From positions 1-5,379 of the forward strand of contig JAEERB010000155.1 in NCBI GenBank assembly GCA_016285615.1: a stretch of DNA of 5,379 bases, written 5' to 3'. Source of the stretch: Bacteroidales bacterium (lineage in GTDB: Bacteria; Bacteroidota; Bacteroidia; Bacteroidales; WCHB1-69). The notes beneath the pieces are model-generated. The model was given only the letters and a program-made list of their open reading frames with translations, was not told the DNA's origin and did not search any database. Of this stretch, positions 1 to 5,379 are shown in pieces. The translations under genes and the position numbers were made by a program. Every line of letters begins with the position of its first letter. Within the stretch, counting starts at the first letter, position 1.

Positions 1-30
1 GCTTCGGACGGAAAGACCGGTACCCGAAGC
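1..30. repeat. 7-bp inverted repeat at the window edge
   Basis: GCTTCGG at 1-7 is the exact reverse complement of CCGAAGC at 24-30, with a 16-base spacer in which CGG (9-11) can also pair with CCG (17-19). The arms begin at the very first base of the window. This may be chance in GC-rich coding DNA, or a foldback left at a contig end by amplification or assembly. No biological role is claimed. Confidence 0.4.
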
Positions 31-122
31 CGCTGGTATGGCACTAGGGGCCCTCCAAGGACGAAGCGCCTGCCTACGTTTGCCATTGCGATGACGTTCA
101 GATAGATACGATCCTTGCTGCT
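3..122 (+). pseudogene. Upstream in-frame remnant of the oxidoreductase N-terminus, interrupted by TAG
   Basis: Read in the frame of the following gene, codons 48-122 contain no start codon yet translate into clear family sequence, including AYVCHCDDV at 75-101. The Cys codons at 81-83 and 87-89 form the CxC half of a BFD-like [2Fe-2S] site whose other half lies in the annotated gene. Before that, 3-44 reads FGRKDRYPKPLVWH with mostly G/C third positions like the gene body, then hits TAG at 45-47. Either the gene has a nonsense mutation here, or the first ~50 bases are shifted or misjoined (there is a GGGGCCC run at 47-53). The native start would lie outside the window. That coding homology extends upstream of 123 is fairly sure; the cause of the break is not determined. 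Confidence 0.65.
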
Positions 123-1499
123 GTGAAAGGCAAGAAGATCATTCCGGTTGACGAACTGAAACACATTACCCGTATCGGTATGGGACCGTGTCGTGGTAAA
201 CGCTGCATCCCGCGTGTAAAACAGCTGCTGGCTGGCTACGGCGTGGAGGTCGTTGGTGATGCTACACCGCGTGGCCCTCTCTCTTCGCAGCTCAATATCG
301 GCGAGTTGTGTCCCGACCCACGTCCCGAAAAGTTTGTTACCACCGTGAATGGCACGCCGACCAAGAAAGTGCAGTGCGACGTCTTCGTGGCTGGTGGTGG
401 TATCACCGGTAGCGGCTTGTTCCGCTATTTTGCCGAAGCAGGCAAGAAAGTGGTGCTCTGTAATGCCGAACGTGGCTCGTCATGGCGTTGCATCGGTGGT
501 GGCCGTCCTGGCTTCTCGGTGCCCGAAATCGCCGATATCGCCGTTCATAACCGCGCCATCTTCGAGTCTATCCAGAAAGTGACCAACATCAACTATAAGC
601 CCACTCGCTACATCAGCTTTGCCCACGACGAAGCCAACTATGTGGCATTGGAGAAGTCGTTGGGCTGGTCGAATGGCTATATGGTTGATAAAAAAGACTT
701 TGTAAAAGAAGTCTCCCCATATTTCAATCCTAACTTGAACACCTATCAGGCAGCCTGCATCACGACTGAATGCTGGCAGGCAACTCCTGGTCCGACCATC
801 AACTACATCCGCAACATTGCTATCGAACACGGTGGTGTGCTGCTCGAGGATACCCGTTTGGTGGAGGTTCGCAAGACCGACAAGGGCTTTATGGCGTTGG
901 TTTACAATCACGATAAGGAGTATGTGGAATACCATTGCGAGCACTTTGTCAACTCGTTAGGACCGCAAGCCAGCAAGTTTGCTTCACAGTTAGGTCTTGA
1001 GATAGGCTTGTATCCAATTAAGCACCAGGCATTTATTACACATCGTTTGCCAATGTTAGGTAAGGATGGTGATTCGCTCGACATGCTCATCGATCGCCGC
1101 AAATACAAAGGTTTCTCGGCCGTTTACGGACAGCAGTTTGCCGAAACGGGACAGATTATCGGTTGTGCTTCGCCACAATTCGACAGCCAGCAGGCTAATA
1201 AAGAGCTGAAGTTCAACACGAAAGAGTTCTTACAGGTATGTGCCGAGATGTTTGTCGATTGGATTCCGCAGTTGAAGAATGTCAGCTTCCAGGCCACTTG
1301 GGCTGGCTATTACACCGAGCCGCGCTACATCGTCGATCCTGACCATGGTTTGCTGGTCGGCATGCGTGGCCACGGCTTCATGTTGGGACAATATCTGGCC
1401 AAGATCTATGTGGACAAGTTGCTCGGTCGCGAATATCCCGCCTACATGAGTCGTCTGGCTCTCAGCGGCGATGGCCTCAGCGAGAACGCCTTCCAGTAG
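123..1499 (+). CDS. FAD-dependent oxidoreductase (DAO family) with N-terminal BFD-like [2Fe-2S] domain, 5' end disrupted
   Basis: Predicted flavoenzyme that oxidises a small amine, amino acid or hydroxy-acid substrate using FAD, with an iron-sulfur cluster as probable electron relay; the substrate cannot be read from the sequence. Residues 14-28 carry the BFD-like motif TRIGMGPCRGKRC, giving Cys23 and Cys28 as two cluster ligands. The other two (CHC) are encoded upstream at 81-89, 33 residues before Cys23, so the GTG at 123 cannot be the ancestral start and would yield a protein lacking half its cluster site. Residues 83-113 are a Rossmann FAD-binding fold with GGGITGSG at 91-98. The C-terminal segment 393-426 (WAGYYTEPRY, then LLVGMRGHGFMLGQYLA) matches the DAO-family closing motif that contacts flavin. 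No signal peptide is visible, so it is probably cytoplasmic. An intrinsic terminator follows at 1531. Similar fusions occur in opine-, hydroxyproline- and glycine-oxidase-like proteins. The family call is strong; substrate and functionality are open. Confidence 0.88.
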   Translation: MKGKKIIPVDELKHITRIGMGPCRGKRCIPRVKQLLAGYGVEVVGDATPRGPLSSQLNIGELCPDPRPEKFVTTVNGTPTKKVQCDVFVAGGGITGSGLFRYFAEAGKKVVLCNAERGSSWRCIGGGRPGFSVPEIADIAVHNRAIFESIQKVTNINYKPTRYISFAHDEANYVALEKSLGWSNGYMVDKKDFVKEVSPYFNPNLNTYQAACITTECWQATPGPTINYIRNIAIEHGGVLLEDTRLVEVRKTDKGFMALVYNHDKEYVEYHCEHFVNSLGPQASKFASQLGLEIGLYPIKHQAFITHRLPMLGKDGDSLDMLIDRRKYKGFSAVYGQQFAETGQIIGCASPQFDSQQANKELKFNTKEFLQVCAEMFVDWIPQLKNVSFQATWAGYYTEPRYIVDPDHGLLVGMRGHGFMLGQYLAKIYVDKLLGREYPAYMSRLALSGDGLSENAFQ

Positions 1500-1506
1500 G
1501 AAGAAA

Positions 1507-1534
1507 CTTAAAACTGAAAATTGAAAACTGAAAG
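1507..1534 (+). repeat. Four tandem heptamers behind the oxidoreductase gene
   Basis: Four 7-base units start at 1507, 1514, 1521 and 1528 and fit YTKAAAR, for example CTGAAAA at 1514 and TTGAAAA at 1521. The array begins eight bases after the stop codon, and its last unit overlaps the left arm of the terminator hairpin. A related four-unit array follows gltX at 5047-5074 and shares the exact unit TTGAAAA. The function is unknown; short A-rich tandem repeats may arise by slippage. Confidence 0.6.
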
Positions 1535-1566
1535 TAGGGGCGAAAGTTGTTCGTTCCTACTTTTTT
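1531..1566 (+). terminator. Intrinsic terminator of the oxidoreductase gene
   Basis: The left arm AAAGTAGGGGCGAA (1531-1544) pairs along all 14 positions with TTCGTTCCTACTTT (1550-1563), two of them G-U wobbles, around the 5-base loop AGTTG. The T run at 1561-1566 follows. It sits 31 bp after the stop codon and should end transcription from the oxidoreductase before the TPR gene. The A-rich left side also gives a partly bidirectional look. Confidence 0.85.
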
Positions 1567-1576
1567 GTGACGCTTT

Positions 1577-1609
1577 TCCGCGTAAATCCGCAAGATCCGC
1601 GGGCTTTTT
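1577..1609 (+). repeat. GC-rich hairpin with three TCCGC words and a T run
   Basis: CCGCG (1578-1582) pairs with CGCGG (1598-1602) around a 15-base loop, followed by GC and five T at 1605-1609. TCCGC occurs at 1577, 1587 and 1596, nearly evenly spaced, which makes this look like a small degenerate repeat rather than random spacer. It could act as a weak second terminator behind the one at 1531. The short stem and long loop make that uncertain. Confidence 0.35.
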
Positions 1610-1643
1610 AATCTCCCGTCCCCCTGTGTTCCCCCCTTATATC

Positions 1644-1663
1644 ACAATTTATTGTATATTTGC
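1644..1663 (+). promoter_or_regulatory. Bacteroidota-type promoter (-7 box) for the TPR-gltX unit
   Basis: TATATTTGC at 1655-1663 matches the TAnnTTTG -7 consensus used by the primary sigma factor of Bacteroidota. The expected transcription start near 1669 would leave a leader of roughly 40 bases before the ATG at 1712. A good -33 TTTG is missing; the sequence about 20 bases upstream is C-rich with only TGTT at 1627-1630. The inverted repeat ACAAT (1644-1648) / ATTGT (1651-1655) touches the -7 box and could be an operator, but it is short. Confidence 0.6.
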
Positions 1664-1678
1664 ACGTTTTTTGTATAA

Positions 1679-1692
1679 TGCCTTATAAGGCA
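1679..1692. promoter_or_regulatory. Perfect 14-bp palindrome in the leader of the TPR gene
   Basis: TGCCTTATAAGGCA is identical to its reverse complement over all 14 bases. It lies about 10 bases after the predicted transcription start and 19 bases before the ATG at 1712. It may be a dimeric-repressor operator, or in RNA a 5-bp stem with a UAUA loop close to the ribosome landing site. No matching regulator is recognised in the window. Confidence 0.45.
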
Positions 1693-1697
1693 GTCAA

Positions 1698-1715
1698 ATG
1701 ACGCGTAAAATATGA
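1698..1715 (+). other. Possible five-codon leader ORF overlapping the TPR start codon
   Basis: ATG at 1698 opens MTRKI and stops at TGA 1713-1715, so its stop overlaps the TPR gene's ATG (1712-1714) in an ATGA junction typical of translational coupling. It could guide ribosomes to the main start, or be chance, since such a short ORF carries little signal. No Shine-Dalgarno motif precedes either ATG. Confidence 0.2.
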
Positions 1716-3496
1716 GATTGAGACGATTTTGGTTTTTCTGCTTGCTCTTTTGCTTGTTCGGCACCGCGGCCGGACAGGTTTCCGGCGGCTGTCTGAAAAC
1801 GGACCAGATCTATCAAATCTATCTCTCGAATGTGAATAGTGTGGGCGTCATCATGGATTATGAAAAATGGCTGCCCGTGCTGGAAAACAAGAACGACCGC
1901 TTCATTGTGGATGGTGACACGGTGCGTTTTGCTTCTAAATCATGGAAATACACCATGAGCTATGACGACATCTTCCTGAAATTCTATTGGAATGATTCCC
2001 TCTATAGCAATATGCTTGAGTTACAGGTGGCTGAAGATTGCTATAATTTTGTGCGTCAGCAAATTGAGAAGGAATGCTCGCGTGTGGCCACGGAGTCCGA
2101 TTCATCGAAAACCACCTATAAGAAGAACTCGCTTTGCTCTATAGTGTTTTGGAAATCAGGAGGTATCAAACCGACCTACCATATCAGATACTACAATCCC
2201 GATGAAATCACTCGCGAGATAAACCGTATCAAGGAACGTCAGCAATATGAGATTGAATTGCAGCGTCGTCGCCTATTGGCTGTGCAAACGGCGCTGGATA
2301 AGGCCGATTCGCTGCGTAAATTGGAGCAATACGAGATTGCCATCGTTGGCTTAAAGAGCGTGCTCGGCATGGTGCCCTCGTACGACCAGGAGGTGAAGCG
2401 CAAGATTTCAATTATTGAAGTGGAAATCAGGAACAAGAAGGTGAAAAATCTGTTGATTGAAGGCGACCAACTGTTGGCCATCCGCCGATACAACGAAGCT
2501 CGTCTCCAGTACAATGAGGTGCTTAAGTTGGAGCCGAACAATGAAACAGCGTTAAGTTCGTTGGCTCAGTTGGATAGAATTGACGCCGTGCTGAAAGCCC
2601 GCAAAACTACTATTTACGACTACAGTCAGCTGAATCCAATGCCCTACAAGACACTTCTGGATCAGTTGCAAATAGGTCTGAATAAGCACGTTGACGGCAC
2701 TGATGCCGGTCGCTTGCGCTTTAAGATGAATGTAGCTTTCGACACACTGGGTATCAATAGGAGCGAGTGGGTCTATTATCCCGAATCGGACCCGATGCCG
2801 ACCTTTATGGAGCCGCTGCTCATGTCACCGTATCTCACCTCGACACGCTTGGAAGGTGTTGCCGTTTCGTCACTTACGTCGCGTGATTTTCTGATTTGGT
2901 GGAACACGCGAGATGTGATTGCCCAAAAAAAGAAAAACGGTCGCATTGTGGTGGGCGACGGTCGCCTGATGACATCAACCGCCGAAATCGTTAGTAAACA
3001 ACTGGCTAAAGATGAGTTCCCGATAGGTCGTTACTCGTTGTATGTGAAGGAGAAAGCTGTGGACAACAATCAGTTCCACAACGTAAGTCTCTATAAATAC
3101 AAGACTGTCGGTCCCGAAGCCATGCTCTATTCTATGCTCTGGCCGAGTGCGGGTACACTGGCTGCCACCCACGGCTCCAAAGGATGGACAGCGTTCGTCA
3201 CTTTCCCCGTGTTCGTAGGTGCTGGCATTACATCCTACATCTTTTATAAAAAACAGCATGACAAATACTTGAAAGAGCCGGAAGGTAGTAGACAACAGCC
3301 GCTTTATCAGAAACAAGCCAACCGTTGGAAGTGGAGTGCTATAATCTGTGCAAGTGCTTCGGCAGTCATCTACCTCGGTGATGTGATTACCGCCTTGACT
3401 TACGGCTGCAAGAACCGTAAGATATCGCGAGATATGCGTGAGACCTTGAAAGCTCATGATATTCAATTTGTTAATGAAAAAATAACTATAGAATAA
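1712..3496 (+). CDS. Exported TPR protein with two C-terminal membrane segments, function unknown
   Basis: A 594-residue protein that I cannot assign to a named gene. Residues 1-21 are a signal peptide: basic MRLRR, a Phe/Leu-rich core, then AAG before Gln22; no lipobox precedes the cysteines. Residues 27-160 are a domain I do not recognise. A charged helix spans 163-192, followed by two TPR-like helix pairs at about 195-228 and 244-281, the second with the typical ending [16 protein letters not shown] mixed region at 300-460 precedes two hydrophobic helices at about 491-511 and 541-563. The loop between them (512-540) is rich in Lys and Arg, so by the positive-inside rule it should be cytoplasmic, placing the TPR part in the periplasm. 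The segment 475-490 ([17 protein letters not shown]) resembles the Pro-Gly turn before two-helix modules in Bacteroidota envelope proteins of the DUF5683 kind, by memory only. A likely role is scaffolding or envelope assembly. gltX follows after 22 bp, probably on the same transcript. Confidence 0.85.
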   Translation: MRLRRFWFFCLLFCLFGTAAGQVSGGCLKTDQIYQIYLSNVNSVGVIMDYEKWLPVLENKNDRFIVDGDTVRFASKSWKYTMSYDDIFLKFYWNDSLYSNMLELQVAEDCYNFVRQQIEKECSRVATESDSSKTTYKKNSLCSIVFWKSGGIKPTYHIRYYNPDEITREINRIKERQQYEIELQRRRLLAVQTALDKADSLRKLEQYEIAIVGLKSVLGMVPSYDQEVKRKISIIEVEIRNKKVKNLLIEGDQLLAIRRYNEARLQYNEVLKLEPNNETALSSLAQLDRIDAVLKARKTTIYDYSQLNPMPYKTLLDQLQIGLNKHVDGTDAGRLRFKMNVAFDTLGINRSEWVYYPESDPMPTFMEPLLMSPYLTSTRLEGVAVSSLTSRDFLIWWNTRDVIAQKKKNGRIVVGDGRLMTSTAEIVSKQLAKDEFPIGRYSLYVKEKAVDNNQFHNVSLYKYKTVGPEAMLYSMLWPSAGTLAATHGSKGWTAFVTFPVFVGAGITSYIFYKKQHDKYLKEPEGSRQQPLYQKQANRWKWSAIICASASAVIYLGDVITALTYGCKNRKISRDMRETLKAHDIQFVNEKITIE

Positions 3497-3518
3497 AACT
3501 ATTAAAAAAGAAGAAATT

Positions 3519-5033
3519 ATGAAACCAAGAGTGCGTTTTGCTCCAAGTCCTACAGGACCGCTGCACATCGGTGGCGTGCGGACAGCATTGTACAACTATC
3601 TGTTTTGCAAGAAATTCGGCGGAACAATGATTCTGCGTATTGAGGATACCGACCGTACCCGCTTTGTGCCGGGCGCTGAAGAATATATCATAGAAGCTTT
3701 CCAGTGGCTGGGAATCAAATTCGACGAGGGAGTCCATATTGGTGGTCCATTCGGTCCGTATAAGCAGTCGGAGCGGAAGTCGATGTACAAAGCCTACGCC
3801 GACCAGCTTATTGAGAACGGCTGGGCTTACTACGCTTTTGACACGCCCGAAGAACTTGACGCACGCCGCAAGGAAGCTGAGGCTGCCAAGAAGAACTTCC
3901 AGTATGATTTGCATACTCGCGGTACACTTTGCAACTCTCTGACACTTAGCGCTGAAGAAGTAAAGAACCGTTTGGATTCGGGAGTTCCTTATGTGGTACG
4001 TTTCAAGTTTCCCGCCGATACCGAAATTGTGGTGGAAGATTTGATTCGCGGCACTGTAAAGATTAACTCCAACACACTGGATGATAAAGTTTTATATAAG
4101 TCTGACGGTATGCCTACTTATCACCTAGCCAACATTGTAGATGACCACACCATGGAAATCACTCACGTGATTAGGGGCGAGGAGTGGTTGCCATCGGCAC
4201 CGCTTCATGTCATGCTCTACAAGGCTTTTGGCTGGGAGGCGCCCCAATTTGCTCACTTGCCGCTGCTGCTCAAACCTGATGGCAATGGTAAACTCAGCAA
4301 GCGCGACGGCGACCGCTTGGGCTTTCCTGTTTTTCCGCTGCAATGGACCGATCCCAAGAGTGGCGAGGTCTCATCAGGTTATCGCGAAAACGGCTATGTG
4401 CCTGAGGCAGTTATCAATATGCTGGCTCTGTTGGGATGGAATCCTGGCACCGAGCAGGAGATTATGAGCATGGACGAACTGATTCAGCTCTTCTCATTGG
4501 AGAAGATTAGCAAGTCGGGTGCCAAGTTCGACCCTGAAAAGGCCAAATGGTTCAACCATCACTATGTGCAACAAATACCTGTAAACCAGCTGGTAGCAGA
4601 ATTCCAAAAAGTCCTTCAAGGCAAAGGTATTAAGGCCGACGATTCAAAAGTGACCCGCGTGGTTGAGTTGATCAAAGAGCGAATATACTTTACGCGTGAA
4701 CTTTGGGACCAGAGCCATTATTTCTTTGAAGCTCCTGAAAGCTATGACGAACAAGCTGTGAAGAAAAGATGGAAACCCGGCACGGGCGCCCATCTGGCAA
4801 AAATTGCCGAGATTATTGGTTCTGTAGTTCCATTTGACAAGCAGGCAGCTCACGACAAAGTGATGGACTATATCCAGCAGAACGAGTTGAATATGGGACA
4901 GATAATGAACAGTTTCCGCATTTCGCTGGTTGGTGCAGCCAAAGGTCCCGACCTCTTTGAGATTGTTGATATTCTCGGCCCGCAGGAGGTAATCAAGCGC
5001 ATGAAGAGAGCCATAGAAATTATTCAATTATAA
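3519..5033 (+). CDS. gltX: Glutamyl-tRNA synthetase
   Basis: Cytoplasmic class I aminoacyl-tRNA synthetase that uses ATP to attach glutamate to tRNA-Glu for translation and for tRNA-dependent tetrapyrrole synthesis. The N-terminus [14 protein letters not shown] contains the HIGH signature (HIGG, 16-19), and the KMSKS equivalent is KLSKR at 258-262, preceded by [12 protein letters not shown] (40-48) and the [10 protein letters not shown] segment (217-226) are further family hallmarks. The C-terminal helical part (about 320-504) is the anticodon-binding region. At 504 residues it is somewhat longer than the ~470 of E. coli, partly from about 17 extra residues just after KLSKR (264-288). It lacks the CxC zinc site of the E. 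coli enzyme; the equivalent stretch reads AYYAFDT. The ATG at 3519 directly starts the conserved core, so the start is secure. Its leader is A-rich with no Shine-Dalgarno motif. The gene sits 22 bp after the TPR gene with no convincing promoter between them. Complete and apparently functional. Confidence 0.98.
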   Translation: MKPRVRFAPSPTGPLHIGGVRTALYNYLFCKKFGGTMILRIEDTDRTRFVPGAEEYIIEAFQWLGIKFDEGVHIGGPFGPYKQSERKSMYKAYADQLIENGWAYYAFDTPEELDARRKEAEAAKKNFQYDLHTRGTLCNSLTLSAEEVKNRLDSGVPYVVRFKFPADTEIVVEDLIRGTVKINSNTLDDKVLYKSDGMPTYHLANIVDDHTMEITHVIRGEEWLPSAPLHVMLYKAFGWEAPQFAHLPLLLKPDGNGKLSKRDGDRLGFPVFPLQWTDPKSGEVSSGYRENGYVPEAVINMLALLGWNPGTEQEIMSMDELIQLFSLEKISKSGAKFDPEKAKWFNHHYVQQIPVNQLVAEFQKVLQGKGIKADDSKVTRVVELIKERIYFTRELWDQSHYFFEAPESYDEQAVKKRWKPGTGAHLAKIAEIIGSVVPFDKQAAHDKVMDYIQQNELNMGQIMNSFRISLVGAAKGPDLFEIVDILGPQEVIKRMKRAIEIIQL

Positions 5034-5046
5034 TGCAGAACTGCGC

Positions 5047-5074
5047 TTGAAAATTCAAAATTCAGAATTCAAAT
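5047..5074 (+). repeat. Four tandem heptamers behind gltX
   Basis: Four 7-base units start at 5047, 5054, 5061 and 5068: TTGAAAA, TTCAAAA, then two variants with one or two changes. The first unit is identical to the third unit of the array at 1507-1534. Both arrays have four units and begin within about 15 bases of a stop codon. No terminator hairpin accompanies this copy, so transcription may continue into the next gene. Function unknown. Confidence 0.6.
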
Positions 5075-5083
5075 ATTAATTCT

Positions 5084-5379
5084 ATGATAAAACTCGTCTT
5101 GCGTTTCATAATTTGTCTATGGTGCTTGTTGCTGCCGATGCTTTTGTGGGCGCAAGTTCCTCAGGCTGTGAATTTTCAGGCTGTTGCCCGCGACACGCGT
5201 GGTGTGGCCATGGCTAATACCAACATGCTGGTGCGCTTCTCCATTTTGGAGGGCTCTGCCAGTGGGGAGACGGTCTATCAGGAAATCAGGACGGTGACCA
5301 CCAACGGATTTGGCTCTTTTGCTTTTCAGATAGGGCAAATGCCTGATTTTATCACTGTTGGCAGTTTTGATGCCGTTGA
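5084..5379 (+). CDS. N-terminal part of a secreted Bacteroidota surface-type protein, runs off the window
   Basis: From ATG 5084 the frame stays open for 98 codons to the window end. Residues 1-23 form a signal peptide (basic MIKLVLR, a Leu/Ile/Trp core, LWA before Gln24), so the product leaves the cytoplasm. The mature part starts PQAVNFQAVARDTRGVAM and continues with VRFSILEGSASG, VYQE and TTNGFGSFAFQIG. This matches the N-terminal beta-sandwich-like module seen, as I recall it, in many Bacteroidota secreted or adhesin-like proteins, where the usual form is FNYQAV-R and SIL-G-A-G--VY-E---T---G-F---IG. Such proteins often continue into collagen-like, tail-fibre-like or paralogous surface domains and may end in a type IX sorting signal; none of that is visible here. 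The upstream gap is 50 bp with no recognisable promoter, so read-through from gltX or a promoter inside gltX is possible. The size and role of the full protein are unknown. Confidence 0.82.
   Translation, partial: MIKLVLRFIICLWCLLLPMLLWAQVPQAVNFQAVARDTRGVAMANTNMLVRFSILEGSASGETVYQEIRTVTTNGFGSFAFQIGQMPDFITVGSFDAV

Noticed and set aside
480..944. 154-codon antisense open frame inside the oxidoreductase
   Set aside because: It is fully opposite conserved DAO-family coding sequence, and its translation has no recognisable motif.
1652..1679. Sigma-70-like pair TTGTAT (1652-1657) and TATAAT (1674-1679), 16-bp spacer
   Set aside because: The host looks like Bacteroidota, whose primary sigma factor uses TTTG / TAnnTTTG; the overlapping TATATTTGC is the better candidate, and AT-rich DNA yields TATAAT easily.
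3463..3470. TCAATTTG as a promoter for gltX
   Set aside because: One mismatch in the TA of the -7 box, and the nearest upstream TTG (3446-3448) is only 14 bases away, short of the usual spacing.
2975..3595. 206-codon antisense open frame across the TPR/gltX junction
   Set aside because: It lies opposite two well-supported genes, shows no recognisable family or signal peptide, and is explained as a shadow of their codon use.
4644..5027. 127-codon antisense open frame inside gltX
   Set aside because: Opposite the conserved C-terminal domain of GltX; treated as a shadow frame.
5036..5045. GCAG/CTGC hairpin directly after the gltX stop
   Set aside because: A two-base loop cannot form a stable hairpin and no T run follows.
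5065..5082. GAATT/AATTC inverted repeat as a gltX terminator
   Set aside because: A five-base AT-rich stem with an 8-base loop and no following T run is too weak, and the heptamer repeat explains the pattern.

Overview
The window looks like a fragment, possibly a whole short contig, from a Bacteroidota genome, most likely Bacteroidales and Prevotella- or Bacteroides-like. Four things point there. The promoter-like element at 1655-1663 matches the TAnnTTTG -7 box of that phylum. Start codons are preceded by A-rich leaders without a Shine-Dalgarno motif. Both exported proteins have signal peptides whose predicted cleavage leaves an N-terminal Gln. The glutamyl-tRNA synthetase and the last, truncated secreted protein both read as Bacteroidota versions of their families. 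All genes lie on the plus strand.

Layout. (1) Bases 1-1499 hold most of an FAD-dependent oxidoreductase of the DAO type fused to an N-terminal BFD-like [2Fe-2S] domain. Its true N-terminus is lost or broken: homologous-looking coding continues upstream of the GTG at 123, but an in-frame TAG at 45-47 cuts it, and the first 30 bases form an inverted repeat. (2) Bases 1500-1711 are non-coding but dense: a four-unit heptamer repeat, a strong intrinsic terminator, a second GC-rich hairpin, a Bacteroidota-type promoter, a perfect 14-bp palindrome and a five-codon mini-ORF overlapping the next start codon. (3) Bases 1712-3496 encode a 594-aa exported TPR protein with two C-terminal membrane segments, not assignable to a named function. 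(4) Bases 3519-5033 encode a complete glutamyl-tRNA synthetase (gltX), 22 bp downstream of the TPR gene and probably co-transcribed with it. (5) Bases 5034-5083 carry a second four-unit heptamer array. (6) Bases 5084-5379 are the first 98 codons of a secreted Bacteroidota surface-type protein that runs off the window.

The genes do not form an obvious pathway. The terminator separates the oxidoreductase from the rest; the TPR gene and gltX probably share the promoter near 1655; the last gene has no promoter I can see in its 50-bp upstream gap. I see no mobile element, CRISPR array, tRNA or rRNA, and no clear new multi-gene system. The items most worth checking are the disrupted 5' end of the oxidoreductase, the paired heptamer arrays behind two unrelated stop codons, and the leader architecture of the TPR-gltX unit.
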